This document shows positions 10,738 through 23,128 of a stretch of DNA of 64,000 nt, piece by piece. The notes under the pieces are model-generated. The model searched no databases, was not told the DNA's origin, and saw only the letters and a program-made list of their open reading frames with translations. A program made the translations under genes and the position numbers. The DNA is taken from positions 11,423,077 to 11,487,076 of the forward strand of contig JAJEKV010000039.1 of assembly GCA_021234155.1 (NCBI GenBank), in the 5' to 3' direction. The stretch's first letter is position 1; each line of letters begins with the position of its first letter. Source of the stretch: Isoetes taiwanensis. Lineage: Eukaryota > Streptophyta > Lycopodiopsida > Isoetales > Isoetaceae.

Positions 10738-13700
10738 TTATGTGCCACTCACAGGGCTCCCTCCAGCACCAAGACCGAATGTTTGTTTTCCTATTTCATG
10801 TTTTAGTTGCATCACTTCAGATGCTGGCATGTTATTTGCTATTATGGCTGCCACTTGTAGAATGGCACAAGCTGAATCCTGCGATGCATAAAAACTAGTG
10901 TTATAGACCCAGCTTGAGTTGAGTAGAACACTGGCCATCAAATTGCAAAACTCCCAGCCCTCCAAAATTCTGCATCCGAGCAATGTCATTACCGAGATGC
11001 AGCTTGCCAAGATCCTGCAGATTAGGTAAAGTAGGCCATGTCATGTGAGTCATCAACTAAGGTATAGATGAACTGATAGAAGATTAAGAATCCCATCCCT
11101 AGCCACTTAAAGATTTTGTGAGCTGATTCTTGAAGGATAGAAGCGGAACTCTGAATCTATCTGCTAGAAGCAACAAAGGCAACAAAAGTACAAATTTCTC
11201 AAGGCCAAGCTGAGCAGAATACATATATTTAATCATTGCCTCAAAGATCTCAAAATCAGTATCTTTAATATAAACTTGAGTTGTACTGCTTTCGCTCATG
11301 CCATTGATAAACATCTAAAACATCATAGATATGTTCATCAGCTAAACTCCTTTCATATATTATAATATAAGATAAAAATAATATACAAAATGGCATTCTT
11401 AGACATAGAAGATCTGACAACGACTAATAGACCGACGAACTTTTGGAAGCTAATACCATCATTGACAAATTGGAGCTGGGATGCATGGGTTAAAAAAGTA
11501 TAAGTTTTATCACAACTGAATTTGGTTTTATGTAATGCTGAATATAGCTAGTAATTATCATGGTCTGTATTGCTACATGAAAAATCAAACTTTCATGGCT
11601 TGCAGTTCAAATCTATATATCTCATTATCCTCACAGTAAAAAACATAGTCTGATTATCAAACTTGCAGCTCCAAATATGGCAAAAGGATGGATAGATTGA
11701 AGGTTCCCAATAGACATGCACTCTTATCCTGGAGTATTACTATCTGGGGCATGCAGAAAGGAATATGAACAGCAAAAGCAGGCAGAAGAGAGAGTGCTAG
11801 TAAATTCGGAAGAGCCTAAGGGCAAAATAAGGAGATCCGGATACTTCTCTTCTTACAGCAGGGAAGAGAGTCACACAGACAAACGCTCTGGCAAGTCTAG
11901 CAAAAGGTCCAAAAAGGATGCAACAACCTTGTCACAGGAAAATAGCAAAATGCTACTCCAATTTATAAAAAGAGCTGGAGAAAAAGGACGCAGCATATGG
12001 TGATGGCATTGATGATCAATCTCTGAGTTTGAAGAAATCTAATGAGAAACCATGGGAAAGATTTTTTGAACCCTTTGCATATCGTAAGAAGGAAAAATCT
12101 ACTACAAAGGAGAAAGCTGAAGACAATGATTGCATACAGAACCAGCTCTTGTGCATAGTGTAGCTACATCCCATGAACTGGACAGAATATTTTCGATGCC
12201 TTCCTCCATCACAGGGCTCAGGTTCTGCAAAAGCTCTTTAATTATGTTTAGTCCTGGCATCTTCTCCCTTATTGCCTGCAACGCAGTATGTCTGCAATCT
12301 GCCTTAGCTCTCCATATCTGCATTAACAAATGCCCACACTTGAAGTTACACCATAACTACATTACCCATTCTATACATCTGGCTAGCATATATCATATGG
12401 CATCTTACGATAGAACAAAAAAGGATTGTCAAGATTACTACTGTTGCTGTACTTCAAGGGGCCACCTCCATTTGCTAATGGCCTACATTTGCATACGGAT
12501 CGATCTGGTAATTTACTCGCTTTATCGACAACTTAAATGCAGAAAAAGACCAGACATCAATAAGCCATTTAAGAATCTAGACCCATCTAATCAGACTACC
12601 AACATTAAGTGGGGGACTGGTTACAACTGGCAGTGCAACTGGCATAAGTGTAAGTTATAAGTGCGTACAGTGGCTGAAGAACTAGACAACTAATAGATAA
12701 TAAAAGAAAATTTGCATATGATTCTGAAATAGGTAAAAATCCAGGAATTGTTCTAAATGCTTATTAATTAACTTATAGAAATTGCTACTACATTTTTGTC
12801 GGTATGCATAAAAGCTGAAGTTGAGATCCTAATGGATGACTCAGATTGGGCTCCATATACATTTGCTGCATTGGATCTAATTACCTGACGAATTAATTGT
12901 ACCTTGAGTAGGCTGCATATACTGTAAAAGCTGACTTTGTGCAGGCTGTGGCGTTTGTTGCATTATGTGAACCGGTTGCAGTGCATTGGCTCCACTTGTT
13001 GAATTGGCTGTATCGATGCTCATACAGTAATATAGCAATTATTTCCGCTGGAAAGATCTCTAGCAAACCTGGGCCGTTTCGAATACACTATCAGCAGTTG
13101 CTCAATAAATGATCAACGTACATAAAATGATCAAGGGGAAAAGGACCTACTTGGTGAATGCAGGACATAATGGTGAATGGATTTTCTTCTAGAGTTGCAT
13201 GCAAAGAAGAGATAAGACCCTGTCCATTTTCTGCCGAACTGATCCATCCCAAAAGAAGAAAGAATGTGTCTTTGGCATTATGGAAGGAGCCTCTATCTAA
13301 CTGCCGTGAAAGCTGAGAGTGACTTCTTCAGTAATGATCCACTAAAATTTGTTGTTAACATTTTTCTTGATCATGATCTTAACCTACAGCTCAAATCGTG
13401 GCATTGCAACACATGTATCATTATCTTCTGAGCCTCCCTTGAAGAAGATTGGCTGCAAAACAAAGAAAGCGGCTCTGTTTCAAAAGAAAGCGGCTCTGTT
13501 TCTCCGGCTCCAACTGAAAACATCAGCGCCTCCTTATCATTGGCTGCAAACCAAAAGATTTAGGGTTCAAAATATTTGCAAATCACAAATACCTCTGCCG
13601 GAGTTTCTACGAACTTAGTACAGGTTACTTACCTGTTATGCATTTTATCTATCAGCCTCTGAAACTGCCGACAAAGAACATGCATGTAGATGTGCATATG

Positions 13701-13800
13701 TTTGAACCTCCCCACGTATCTAAGTCATCAGAGCGCCGCTGTTGCATGACTCCACAGCCTGAAATTATAGGGCGAACTTAGAAGGCAGGCTATGGCTTAA
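10738..13800 (-). pseudogene. Cluster of exon-like segments, gene(s) unidentified
   Basis: Several minus-strand pieces look like spliced exons. 10738-11016: acceptor CTGCAG and 80-90 open codons in either of two frames, one with LGKLHLGND and FGGLGVLQFDG. 12150-12320: after TTAATGCAG, WRAKADCRHTALQAIREK. 12890-13020: Gln/Pro-rich NSTSGANALQPVHIMQQ. 13145-13330: RQLDRGSFHNAKDTFFLLLG and WISSAENGQGLISS, ending at a GTAGGT donor. 13390-13450: SSREAQKIMIHVLQCHDLSC. The phases do not join cleanly between neighbours. I do not recognise the family. On the plus strand, 11735-12120 holds a Lys/Ser-rich fragment (RSGYFSSYSREES) with a frameshift. Confidence 0.35.
11099..11332 (-). pseudogene. Possible exon of a BTB/POZ-domain protein
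   Basis: After a plausible acceptor (TGTTTTAG) the minus strand reads MFINGMSESSTTQV, a middle segment FEIFEAMIKYMYSAQ, and PLLLLADRFRV. This is the order of the second half of a BTB/POZ fold: NGM.ES after the dimer interface, F.....(K/R)YMYS helix, and LLLLAD.F.V. BTB proteins commonly dimerise and serve as substrate adaptors of cullin-3 ubiquitin ligases. The frame ends in a stop straight after the domain (11099-11101). No first half of the domain was located upstream. It may be an exon of a spliced gene or a relic. Confidence 0.45.
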
Positions 13801-14039
13801 AAAAACCGCACCACTTTCCTTTCTGCAGCAGGTGCGGCCAAATCCGGCCTGAACAAAACCCCAAGACCACAAATACCATGATCTGCGTCAAGATCTTGAG
13901 ATAGGCTGCCGGAGTTGCTTGCACAGCAAGAAATCATAGTTTTACTCCCTTTTTTTTTAGTTATTTTTTTAAGACACGTGTCGTGCTCAGGCTTTTTCCT
14001 GGGACGGAAATATTCCATCAAAGAACAAATGAATCTGCT

Positions 14040-14370
14040 TTATATATGTTTAGAAAACCATAGACCATATCCCTAAAACAATTGAATGGGATGTCATTAA
14101 AAAAAAACATAGATTAAAAATACAAAATAATCACGTTAACTCACTGGTTCTGTTGGTCAAATTCTATTGAGTAAATCATTCTTTTTAGGACACAGAGTTT
14201 TTGGTAACCCATATTTTAAATTCTAAAATCTTAAACAAAGTTGTATAGAGGTTCGAGTCCCGGTATTTCATATTCCAAAAGCTTAAGTGAACTTGTATTT
14301 CATATTTCAAAACCATAGGTGATTGCGAACTCGTATTTCATATTTCAAAACCATAGGTGTTGATGGCTAG
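14040..14370 (+). mobile_element. SINE-like repeat with tRNA box A and box B
   Basis: Matches the reverse complement of 50085-50350 over most of its length, starting with CCATAGACCATATCCCTAAA. Pol III-like boxes are seen: TTAACTCACTGGTT (about 14137) and GAGGTTCGAGTCCC (about 14248). The 3' part has 2-3 tandem copies of GTATTTCATATTTCAAAACC plus ATAGGTG. No coding capacity. Confidence 0.6.
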
Positions 14371-15150
14371 AATGGGAGCATATCCATCTTGGCAATGAAA
14401 CTAGTAGAGAGATTTTATTATTGTTTCTAATACAATAGCAACACTCTTTTGCTATGCTATATGCTTGGATTTTGTGAGAGAGCCAATTTTATCATTACTC
14501 AAGTCTAGCTTTTTACTTCCTAGATTCCATAGTTAGAGCATATTTTCTAGATGGATGGTTTCACGTTTTAGTAGATATTGAATTCTAGATGCTCGTTTAT
14601 TCAATAAAACATTTGAACTTTTGGGAAAGCCGGTGATTAATCCATTGAAATTGAAAAGACACAAAGGCATTGCAAACGATTAAGATATTTTGACAAGTAG
14701 CACATTTGGAGAAGTCGGTGATGAATCCATTCGAATTGACAAGGCACAAAGGCATCGCACATTTTGAGAGATTTTCATGCAATGCAAAAAGTCGGAATTT
14801 GAAGAGAGGACATATTACAGAGATTACTGAAGAATCAGAGTGAATGAGCATAACAAAGTCTCAGAAATAGAAAAGGAGGCAAATAATACAAATGCAAGCG
14901 GCCGAAGCACCGAAGAAGACCTGGTCAAGAGCGAAACAGACCTGCAAAAAAAGGGCAGGCAAGGGCACGGCTACCGGGCGGGAAGCAGACAGGGCCAACC
15001 AATTTCTTCAGGATTTTTCTGTGAGCGACGAATTGGGCAGGTTTTTTTTTTGGTGAATCGGCCTCCTTGGCGCTGCCTTGGACCACAGAATTGAGCGGTA
15101 CAATCCTATTGTGCGGGATTTTTCCCCATATAATTGATTTCATATTTTTC
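14371..15150. other. Intergenic DNA with short repeated words, no gene recognised
   Basis: A segment containing GACACAAAGGCAT is repeated at about 14640-14680 and 14705-14755. No convincing gene. Confidence 0.4.
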
Positions 15151-15241
15151 ATCCCACAGGCATCCTGGCAGAATTTCATCCCTTTTTCGACCCCAGCGCT
15201 CCGTGGACGATAAAAGTACCTTCCTTCCTTCCTTCCTTCCC
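15150..15241 (+). mobile_element. LINE 3' terminus with (TTCC)n tail
   Basis: CTCCGTGGACGATAAAAGTA is followed by TTCC units (15219-15241), the family end signature. The sequence upstream does not match the 3' UTR of the other copies, so this is a short 5'-truncated or chimaeric insertion. Confidence 0.6.
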
Positions 15242-17317
15242 TTGGATCCCATTTTAATTCCATGGAAGAATGCTCCACTCTTTTTATTCCAATCAATATC
15301 TAATGAACAAGTCAAGTCAATGAAGATGACACCTAGTTTCCTTGCTAAACAACCTAATATACTCACCATGATCTAACATGTATATAGACTAATCATTCTC
15401 ATGGAATATGCCCTTGCTACCCCACACACGGCCTCAACATGCATTCATGTACGGCCTAGTGGGTCGCCTAGCATGATCCACGATGAAGTAAGTCCTTACC
15501 AACATCAAACAATACATATGCCACGCGTTGCCATCCGAGGCGAGACAACGGGTGAAAAAGCCTCATCAAGCGATTGCTCAAAAGAAAACAGAAGACAAGG
15601 AAGAACAAATAGATCTTTGATTAAGCTTCAAAAGATCTAAGTGCCTATTTGCAATTGGAGGTTGGCGTACATTGAGAACATAAGGTTTGCAATGGATTGG
15701 GGGTTGTTTGAGTATGGAAATACGTATAAGATGGGGCTCTTTTAGGGTATGGCAAATTTTCAGGGGGGTTGGTCGATTAGGGATGGACGGATTTGGAAGG
15801 GGCCGATGTGGCTGAGGGTGGATGAGAGGAGCAGTTGCCCTCCGAGGATGCCGAGATAAGGGCAGATGCCAGCTTGCTTGCTTCCATTGTATTTACTGCT
15901 TACAACAGAGCAGTCCCTTTTTTTATTTTTTTGAAGGACGAAAGACTATATTCAAGAATAAAGTGCAAGATAAATTATAGATATTGTAATATGGGACTAA
16001 AAACCTAGAAGAGACAATCGAACCCCCTAGGCAAAACCACCCATACAAAGTAAAAAAATCATCTCTCTTGTACTACTTTGAGACGTTTGGGCGCCTCATC
16101 ATGATCAACATACTCCACCATATCTAGTTGTTCATCACCTGACATCAAGTTGTCATGCCACACAGAGCAGTCTATGCCGCATTCGAACCTCTGCAGGAGA
16201 CGATCTAAGGAGATTTGCTTTGAATCCGACCATCCTCTGCTAGTCGTGTACAAGTGAGGAATATAAGAAATATTGGAGTGCTAACTATGTTGTCCAAATT
16301 GTTGCTTTGAACATCATATTATTTTGGCAACTATGACCCTCAAACACAGTGAGGATATTCCAAATTTTGTATCTACAAAATCTATTTTAGATTTTTTTCC
16401 CATCAATGTGCACGAGGAACAATGTACATGTAAACTTTTGAGGCAACCATCAAGGAACTTTTCAAAAAGACTTACATTTATAATCGATATCAGCTTCTTC
16501 GCTCTTTGTTTATGGATTATGAATCAATATTTCTATGTAGTCGAGTCCACATGGAACTTAGTGGAACGAACCAATTAAAGAACACTCAATCACTATTTAA
16601 AGGAGTGGTATTTTTCCGACCCAACCAACTAGTTCAATGCTTAAAACATTAATCTTTCCACTAGGATATAATGATTGATGCAAGTGACCCAAAATGTATA
16701 AAATGGTTGGATGCACCTTTCCACCATTTTAAAATGACCCCCATCTACAACGAGTTTTTGGGCCCTTCTTTTTTGTAGACTGGCTCTGTTTCGTCTCAAA
16801 TCCCTGGCTGAAAAGGGGCAGTTGCTACGCTTTTTAAAGCAGATCAAGCCGCCCACGGAGCAGCAAGAACCATCCGATCAAAATTTCTACCCGCGCTGCG
16901 CAGTTTTAAGCCTAGTTTTTTGTCGAATTAACTACTTTTTGGCAGAATTAGCCTCCTAACAGATATTTAACCATTGTGCTGATATTGAATGGTGAGATTA
17001 ATCACCATGGCTAATACCACATGTCTGGATTAACCACATCCCCCATGTCCGAATTGACCACATCTTGCATGAAAAATACAAACTATCCTATATTGAATTG
17101 AAGCAGAGGGAAGAATGAGTGATAGAATTCAAGAACATGCAAGTGGAACATGTGGGAAACATAACTACTTTAGATGTAATGATCCTATATATTTCAGTCA
17201 TAGCCGCCTCCAAGTTTGGAACTTTGGCTATATTAAAATTTTGGATGCTCATTCAAAAGACTTGCCGTATTATTTGTAATTTCATAGTGATGTGCCTAAG
17301 CAACTTTGCATTGAATT
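15242..17317. other. Intergenic DNA, possible minus-strand LINE tail at about 15915
   Basis: A poly-T run followed by AAGACTATATTCAAGAATAA (about 15917-15965) resembles the reverse complement of a poly-A LINE end such as those at 17.32 and 37.1 kb. The minus frame 16059-16253 and plus frame at about 16745-16865 (LALFRLKSLAEKGQLL) are coding-like but unrecognised. Confidence 0.35.
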
Positions 17318-17332
17318 TTTTTTTTAGAGGTA

Positions 17333-17440
17333 AGTATGTATATTATATTAATATAATAAAAAGTAAAAACACCTAGATGAACCTTATGTCCAGATATCAT
17401 CCATGAGCACAAGGGAGACCCGCCTAGTCCCAAGGGGAGT
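17333..17440 (-). repeat. Inverted LINE 3' end, left copy
   Basis: Inverted partner of 19445-19556; about 90% alike with small indels. Confidence 0.8.
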
Positions 17441-17454
17441 TAGGGGGTTAACTG

Positions 17455-19407
17455 CTAAGGTTTATGAGCAGTCTACCTTCCTACCAGGTAGATCCATATT
17501 GGATAATCTTGCAGCAAGGGAGGGAGCACACTGGTGTCAAAGATCATATCAACCGGTAGTTCTTCTGAAGTTGGACTTCAAGAGGGCATATGACTCTTTA
17601 CGTTGGCAATGCTTAGAGAGGATTATGCATCGAATGGGATTCCATTCCGATTTGGTTGAGAAGGTAATGGGCCTTAACAATCTTGCTAGTGCATCAGTGA
17701 TCCTCAATGGGAGGCCTACAGGGCTATTCCAAATAAGGGAATAAGACAAGGATGCCCACTAGCGGCCTATCTATTCCTCATTGTAGCTAATGTTCTGACG
17801 CGCTTGGTCAAGTTTGAGGTACAACTACAAAGAGTTGAGGGAGTGAGGCTTCCAGGCATGGCTGATGAGATGCTCACTAGTATGCAATATGCGGACGTCA
17901 CCTTCAGGTATGATGACCAGAGTTTGATTAAATTAACGAGTTCTTTCAAGTTTCTCTATTGCATCTGGAATTGAGCTCAATAGGAACAAATGCTCTATCC
18001 TGTGGCCGCATGAGGGACAAGTCCACCACACTGTTTTGGCCCTTGGGCTTCAAATACTAAAGACAACAAGACACAATGAAGCTTCTAGACATTCCCCTCT
18101 CTCTTCAGGCCTCTATTCGTGGGCTGTGGATCCCCATTCTGGAGAAGGTTCGGAGGAAAATAAATCTTTGGTCATCAAGAAGCCTCTCTACAGTGGGCAG
18201 AGTGATGGTAGCCAATGCTGTGCTTGGATCCTCACATATCTTCTACTCCTCTGTCCTCGTGGGCCCTAAGGCAGTCTATGAGAAGCTCCAGAGGATGATC
18301 AGAAAGTTCATATGGAATGGTCCCTCTGAACTTGCATGATCTGAGGTATGCAGAGACATGAGAGATGGGGGATTGGGCAGCAAGGAGCTACTGCTGCAAG
18401 CTCAGATCCTGGCAGCAAAAATAATCTGGAGATCTCTTAGGGGGGAGCAATCACCTGCGCTTCACTTTATTTGATTCTGGCTCGGCAAATGCGCACCCTT
18501 AGGCAGGCCATCAGTTCCTATGGATGAGGTAAGCTCTTTTTTTTACTCTTTCTCTATGCCACCTGGTGTATCTCCTATTACGCAAGGTCTACTCAGTGCG
18601 TGGCAAGAGGTTATAGAGGTTTTTCATCTAAAGCCGTTCCTGGAGGAAGTGGGGGGCATTAGCATCTTCTGGAACACAACAGTACGGGAAAAACATGGTC
18701 TACACGTGGCTCTAGTCCACCCCCGCATATATTCGAGGTGGAGACAACAAGGGATCCGCTACCTAGCTGATGTCTGGTTGGATGATCAATGGTTCTCCAA
18801 ACTAGGCCCAAACAAGCTAGTGTGTTGGACAAGAGCATTTTTAGATGCATTTTGGCTAATGTGCATGATTGTTCATGGATTGTAGGCCTTGGTGAGGTCT
18901 GGGGATAGAGGGGCAAGAAGAATATTCAGTAAGTGGGATTTACAAGCTAAAAAGGAACCTCTCTCCCTTCAAGGTTTTGGTCGGCCTGTACTACTCTTGA
19001 TGGGTTCCTGGCAATGCTGGTGCTCCAAGAAGATATAGCTGTTCCGGCAGTTAGCTCTCCAGGATGCAATCAGCACCATGTCTCAGTTGAGAAGGAGAAA
19101 AATAGTGGGATCAGATCTCTGCCCACTAGGATGTGGACAATGTGCATCAATGGACCACATTTCTGTCCTATGGTGGTGGACTTTTGGCACTGGGTTTCAT
19201 CCATACTTCACTTAACCCCTGACAAGTGGAAGTGGCCACATATTTTATTGGTTTTAGCTAGGTCACAGACCAGAGTTTCAGTCATCAACATTGCTCTATG
19301 GGCAGTCTGGAAATATAGGTGTGATGTTGCAATTGGAAAACAGGCTCTCTCTACCACTCGAATACGCAAATACTTCAATACGGAGGTTGCAATTGGGGCA
19401 CCATAGA
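17455..19407 (+). pseudogene. Decayed LINE ORF2 (reverse transcriptase and zf-RVT region)
   Basis: The N-terminal piece shows RT motifs: FLPGRSILDNL, then LLKLDFKRAYDSL with the catalytic-motif-A Asp, then after a frameshift IRQGCPLAAYLFL (motif B). The YADD position is altered to YADVTF at about 17888. Later pieces cover the thumb (KINLWSSRSLSTVGR) and a damaged zinc-finger/RVT C-terminal region with FWHWVSSIL and SVINIALWAVWKYRCDVAI, homologous to the fragment at 37385-37993. Many frameshifts and stops rule out function. No endonuclease is present because the copy begins inside RT. Confidence 0.8.
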
Positions 19408-19444
19408 TTGCTCTTGGAGCACGGAGGAGGTAACCAATGGCCTA

Positions 19445-19556
19445 ACTTAAACCTTAACTCCCCTTGGGACTAGGCGGGTTCCCCTTGTGCTCATGGATGA
19501 TTTTTGGACATAAGGTTCACATCTAGGTGTTTTTATTTTTTATTAATATAAAAAAA
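19445..19556 (+). repeat. LINE 3' end, right copy
   Basis: The normal 3' UTR and tail of the LINE. Inverted partner of 17333-17440. Confidence 0.8.
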
Positions 19557-19567
19557 AAGAAAAAAAC

Positions 19568-20527
19568 TACCAATACTAAACTGCTGGCGCTTTGAGGATG
19601 TCAATATATTGGAGGTGCTATTAATTTGGAAGACATTTTCTATTGCAGAGCTGGATTTGAGATAAATTCAATTTATCCGTAAAAGCCATGTGCTTGATTT
19701 CATTTCAAATGTTAATAGGTATATTTATACCATCTGGATTCTACCTCTCGCCTGTTTAGAAACATTAAAATACAGTTGGTGTTCTACTTTGAAAATGCTC
19801 TGAAGCCTGCAGAGCACAACTGGAGAGACTGGGATCACTGTAGCACTGTATGGTCATTTCAATTTATTTCATTCCTCACTTGAAGTCGATGATAATTCAA
19901 TTACTTTATAGTGTACCTGGAGGAGAATCTTAAGTCTTTGATGCTTGTAAAGCAGATCAAGCACCACGCTAGGGGATGTGGCATAAATCATCTAATCCCA
20001 AGTACACAATCTGTTACAGGTACAATAGCATGAAATAGACACCATCATTTCCTTTACAAGTTGTTTATTGCTGGAAGATCTGCCTCAACTGGCAAAAAAT
20101 CAGATAAACATTGACATAAAGCTTGTGCACGGCAACAGGTAATCAGGCGCCAAATAGTATCTAGATTTAGAATTTGCAAAAGAGATATCATAGATTTGTC
20201 TCATCTCCATTGTAGCTCTGCAGCAATAGATATTACCCCATTTTTCAAAGTTCATTTTAATCGTCCAAAGAAATTATAATGGAACTTGTCTTTTGAACTT
20301 AAGGAACCAAGTTGTGTGCAAATTTCCAACCATCCATTGCATGAGCCATGGCCTGCATCTCAGTTTCTTGCTTAGAACTAAATGCGCTTCTATACTCCAC
20401 TTTGCAGCTAAAAGCTATGGGAATTCCCATACATTCTCTTCCTGATACAACAAGCATCCTTATGCCTTGTTGAGAGCACCTTATAAGTGGTAAATAGATA
20501 AATCTGGTTTGCAATCATCTCTCTCTT
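19568..20527. other. Region downstream of the first PPR gene; no gene recognised
   Basis: The minus frame 20299-20514 (SGRECMGIPIAFSCKVEYRS) is weakly reminiscent of an RNase H-like fold but too short to assign. It could be 3' UTR of the PPR gene. Confidence 0.35.
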
Positions 20528-22390
20528 TCAGTCAGCTTCATACTTGCCATCAGCCTCGAAAAGGTGAGCATATGCATAAAGATCTGACATGAGCACGTAT
20601 CCAAGACTAGAGAAAGGATGAAGGTGTACTAATTTGTCAAAGAAATACTTCCCTTGGTCTGCATTTCCATGAATCCTAGAGGCATGAAGTAGAGATCTCC
20701 AACCAAACAGATCCAGTTGCCCAGTAGCTTGGAGTAAGTCTTCTGCTTCTCTGAATAATCCTGCACGACTCAGAAGATCCACCATGGATATATAATGATT
20801 CATATCAGGCATGATATTGAAATCTTTCATGTGAAAAAAATACCAGTGGCCCTTATCTACTAAACCCGCACGGCTACATGCAACAATCATGCAAAGAAAT
20901 GTGACCCCATCAGGCTTCAAGTTTTCTTGTTTCATTCTCTCAAAGCAAGCTAGGGCAAAAGAATAATCACCATATTGCGCATATCCTGCAATCAGCACAT
21001 TCCATGACACCACATTTCGATTTGCTAATTGATTGAACACGTTAGATGACTCGTCCAAGCTACCACATTTTGCATACATATCGATGATGGTATTACTGAT
21101 AACAACATCCTTTTCAAACCCACAAACTAAAATATGGTCATGGATGAGCCTGGCTTGTTCCAGGATCCCTAGAACGCTACAAGCTTTCAGTAAGTTCAAA
21201 AATGTGACTTTATCAGGCTGTATGCCCTCTTCTTTCATCCTATCAAAACTGCTTAGACCAAGAAGACCTTCACCATGTTGAGCACATCCTACAATATAGA
21301 TATTCCAGGAAACGACATCCAGGATGCCTAATCTGGAAAACACTCTCTGGCACTCATCAAAATCACCACATTTGGCATACATATCTACTAATGCATTTCC
21401 CAGAAGGGTGTCAATGTCGAACGCTGCTTTGAAGCTAAGACTGTGAATAAGTCTGCCTTGGTATATGTCCCTCATAGTAGCACAATTTTTCAACATGCTT
21501 AAGTAGACAATATTATTTGGCATTGTAGCTTTCTGTTGCATTTTCTGAAAGCAGTCAAAGGCAAGATATCCTTCACCATGCTGTGCATATGCATCAATCA
21601 TTGCACCCCAAGAAACCACATCTGCATTTTGAAGCCCATCAAAAACTCGCTCCGACTCGTGTAGGCTCCCACATTTGGCATACATATCAAGAACGCTATT
21701 ACACAAAATGAGGTCCAACTGGAGGCCACTGTGCAGGATCTGCTGATGGACATGTCTCCCATGTTCAAGAGCAGGTATGAGCATGCATGCTTTTAACACA
21801 GAAAGGTATACACACCTGTCACATTCTACACCTGATAGTTGCATTCTGGCATACATTTCAAGAGCAGCATAGGCATTTCCAAGGTTGGCTTGGGCCCAAA
21901 TTATGGAACTCCATGTGTATGCGCTTGGCAGTAGGACTCTGTTTAGTATTTGGTTTGATTCAATCAAACATCCACAGGAAGCAAATAAGCGGATTAAATG
22001 ATCACCCAAAACTGCAACAGAGTCAATGGAACTCTGGATCATAAGGAAATTTACTCTTCTGCCAAAATTTAAGTCTGCACAATGAGTGCAATCCTGCAAA
22101 AGATAATATGCATCGTTTCTGGAGAAAGGGATTTCTCTCTGTTGGATAAGGTCGAGTACTTCCTCTACTCTTTTGCACAGTATTAAGGCGAGGAAGTGGG
22201 ACTTGTCATAGCTCCCTGACCATCTGGGATTATTGTACAGAAAACCTTTGCCGCGATTCATTGGGCATCTTTCATAACGATCTAATGTGTTTCGAAAAAT
22301 CTTAATTCTACATTTTCGTCTATATCTCTTGCAGGTCGGCAAATCTTCCAAACACCTCTCCAATTCCAATCTACAAATCCTGTCTGTCAA
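20528..22390 (-). CDS. PLS-class pentatricopeptide repeat protein, C-terminally short
   Basis: The open frame of 620 codons carries a run of P, L and S type PPR motifs, with signatures such as LDMYAKCGSLHESERVF, VVSWGAMIDAYAQHG and VTFLNLLKACSVLG. PPR proteins bind single-stranded RNA in mitochondria or plastids, each motif reading about one base, for editing, splicing or stability. The C-terminus enters an E1-like segment (FGWRSLLHASRIHGNADQG, then GYVLMSDLYAYAHL) and stops, with no E2, E+ or DYW domain. The frame is open to a TTG at 22390, preceded by a stop. The first in-frame ATG is at 22261, so the true start is there or in an upstream exon spliced near TTGACAG. Tandem paralogue of the gene at 24.5-26.9 kb, same strand. 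Confidence 0.85.
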   Translation of the reverse strand: MTDRICRLELERCLEDLPTCKRYRRKCRIKIFRNTLDRYERCPMNRGKGFLYNNPRWSGSYDKSHFLALILCKRVEEVLDLIQQREIPFSRNDAYYLLQDCTHCADLNFGRRVNFLMIQSSIDSVAVLGDHLIRLFASCGCLIESNQILNRVLLPSAYTWSSIIWAQANLGNAYAALEMYARMQLSGVECDRCVYLSVLKACMLIPALEHGRHVHQQILHSGLQLDLILCNSVLDMYAKCGSLHESERVFDGLQNADVVSWGAMIDAYAQHGEGYLAFDCFQKMQQKATMPNNIVYLSMLKNCATMRDIYQGRLIHSLSFKAAFDIDTLLGNALVDMYAKCGDFDECQRVFSRLGILDVVSWNIYIVGCAQHGEGLLGLSSFDRMKEEGIQPDKVTFLNLLKACSVLGILEQARLIHDHILVCGFEKDVVISNTIIDMYAKCGSLDESSNVFNQLANRNVVSWNVLIAGYAQYGDYSFALACFERMKQENLKPDGVTFLCMIVACSRAGLVDKGHWYFFHMKDFNIMPDMNHYISMVDLLSRAGLFREAEDLLQATGQLDLFGWRSLLHASRIHGNADQGKYFFDKLVHLHPFSSLGYVLMSDLYAYAHLFEADGKYEAD

Positions 22391-23128
22391 TATTTAGTTA
22401 ATACGAGCAGGAGCCAAAGAGCAAAGTTAATGCATGTTGATTCCTGACCTATAGGCCACTAAATGTAAATACTTGTTCTTCTCCTATTTTGCATGTGGAG
22501 GCAGAGTTAGTTCTATGTATCCGTCTTCGGCTAGATGTAAATAGCCAAAATTCAATCGTGAATGCAGGCGATTCGAATGTTAGTGTTGTGTGTATCCTTG
22601 ATGTTATATGTCGTTCTTTGGCCCAAAAGGTCAAGGACCAACTTTGGGATTCTCCCGTATATAAAAACATTTCTGTATTGTACTTTTCCCTTATAATTTT
22701 TTCCAGACTTCTTTGTTTTTGTTTTGGGGAATATGATGTAAGTATTGCATCTGCTGTAGTCAGTGAGCTCACATTGTGCACCCTTTAAGAAATAATTCCT
22801 TCCAAAAAGCCTAGGTACTGCCAGGATTGCAAGCTCGGCCCAACCCAAACAGCTATCTAATTCTAGGTTTATGGTGTCCTTACAACACGTGTTAAGAAAC
22901 GACGTGTACTCAGATCTCAGTTTAGACCGCCATGCCTCAATTTTCATATTGTATTATCGTCTACAATGCCCTCCAAAAGAATTACCGTTTAAATGGCCAG
23001 AAACAGACGCCTTGAAAGTTATTAACGTAATTCATTAGCCAGATATCCATTTCCTAATTGCCTTTATGAGAAGGTTGAAATCTCTGAAAAGCTGCAAGAC
23101 ATCACAACTTCCATCCTCTTCATAGTCC
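22391..23128. other. Spacer between the PPR gene and the coiled-coil gene
   Basis: No convincing gene; minus frames 22449-22781 and 22552-22947 lack known motifs. Could hold promoter and 5' leader of the PPR gene ending at 20528. Confidence 0.35.

Larger units (their letters stand above)
17318..19562 (+). mobile_element. L1-like LINE bounded by inverted copies of its own 3' end
   Basis: The plus-strand body encodes reverse-transcriptase and C-terminal domains and ends in a poly-A-rich tail at 19550-19567. The left border (17318-17440) is the reverse complement of the right border (19440-19562), including poly-T at the far left. Shared words are AAAAACACCTAGATG, CATCCATGAGCACAAGGG and CCCGCCTAGTCCCAAGGGGA. 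No target-site duplication was recognised. The body is 5'-truncated, starting within RT. Confidence 0.75.
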
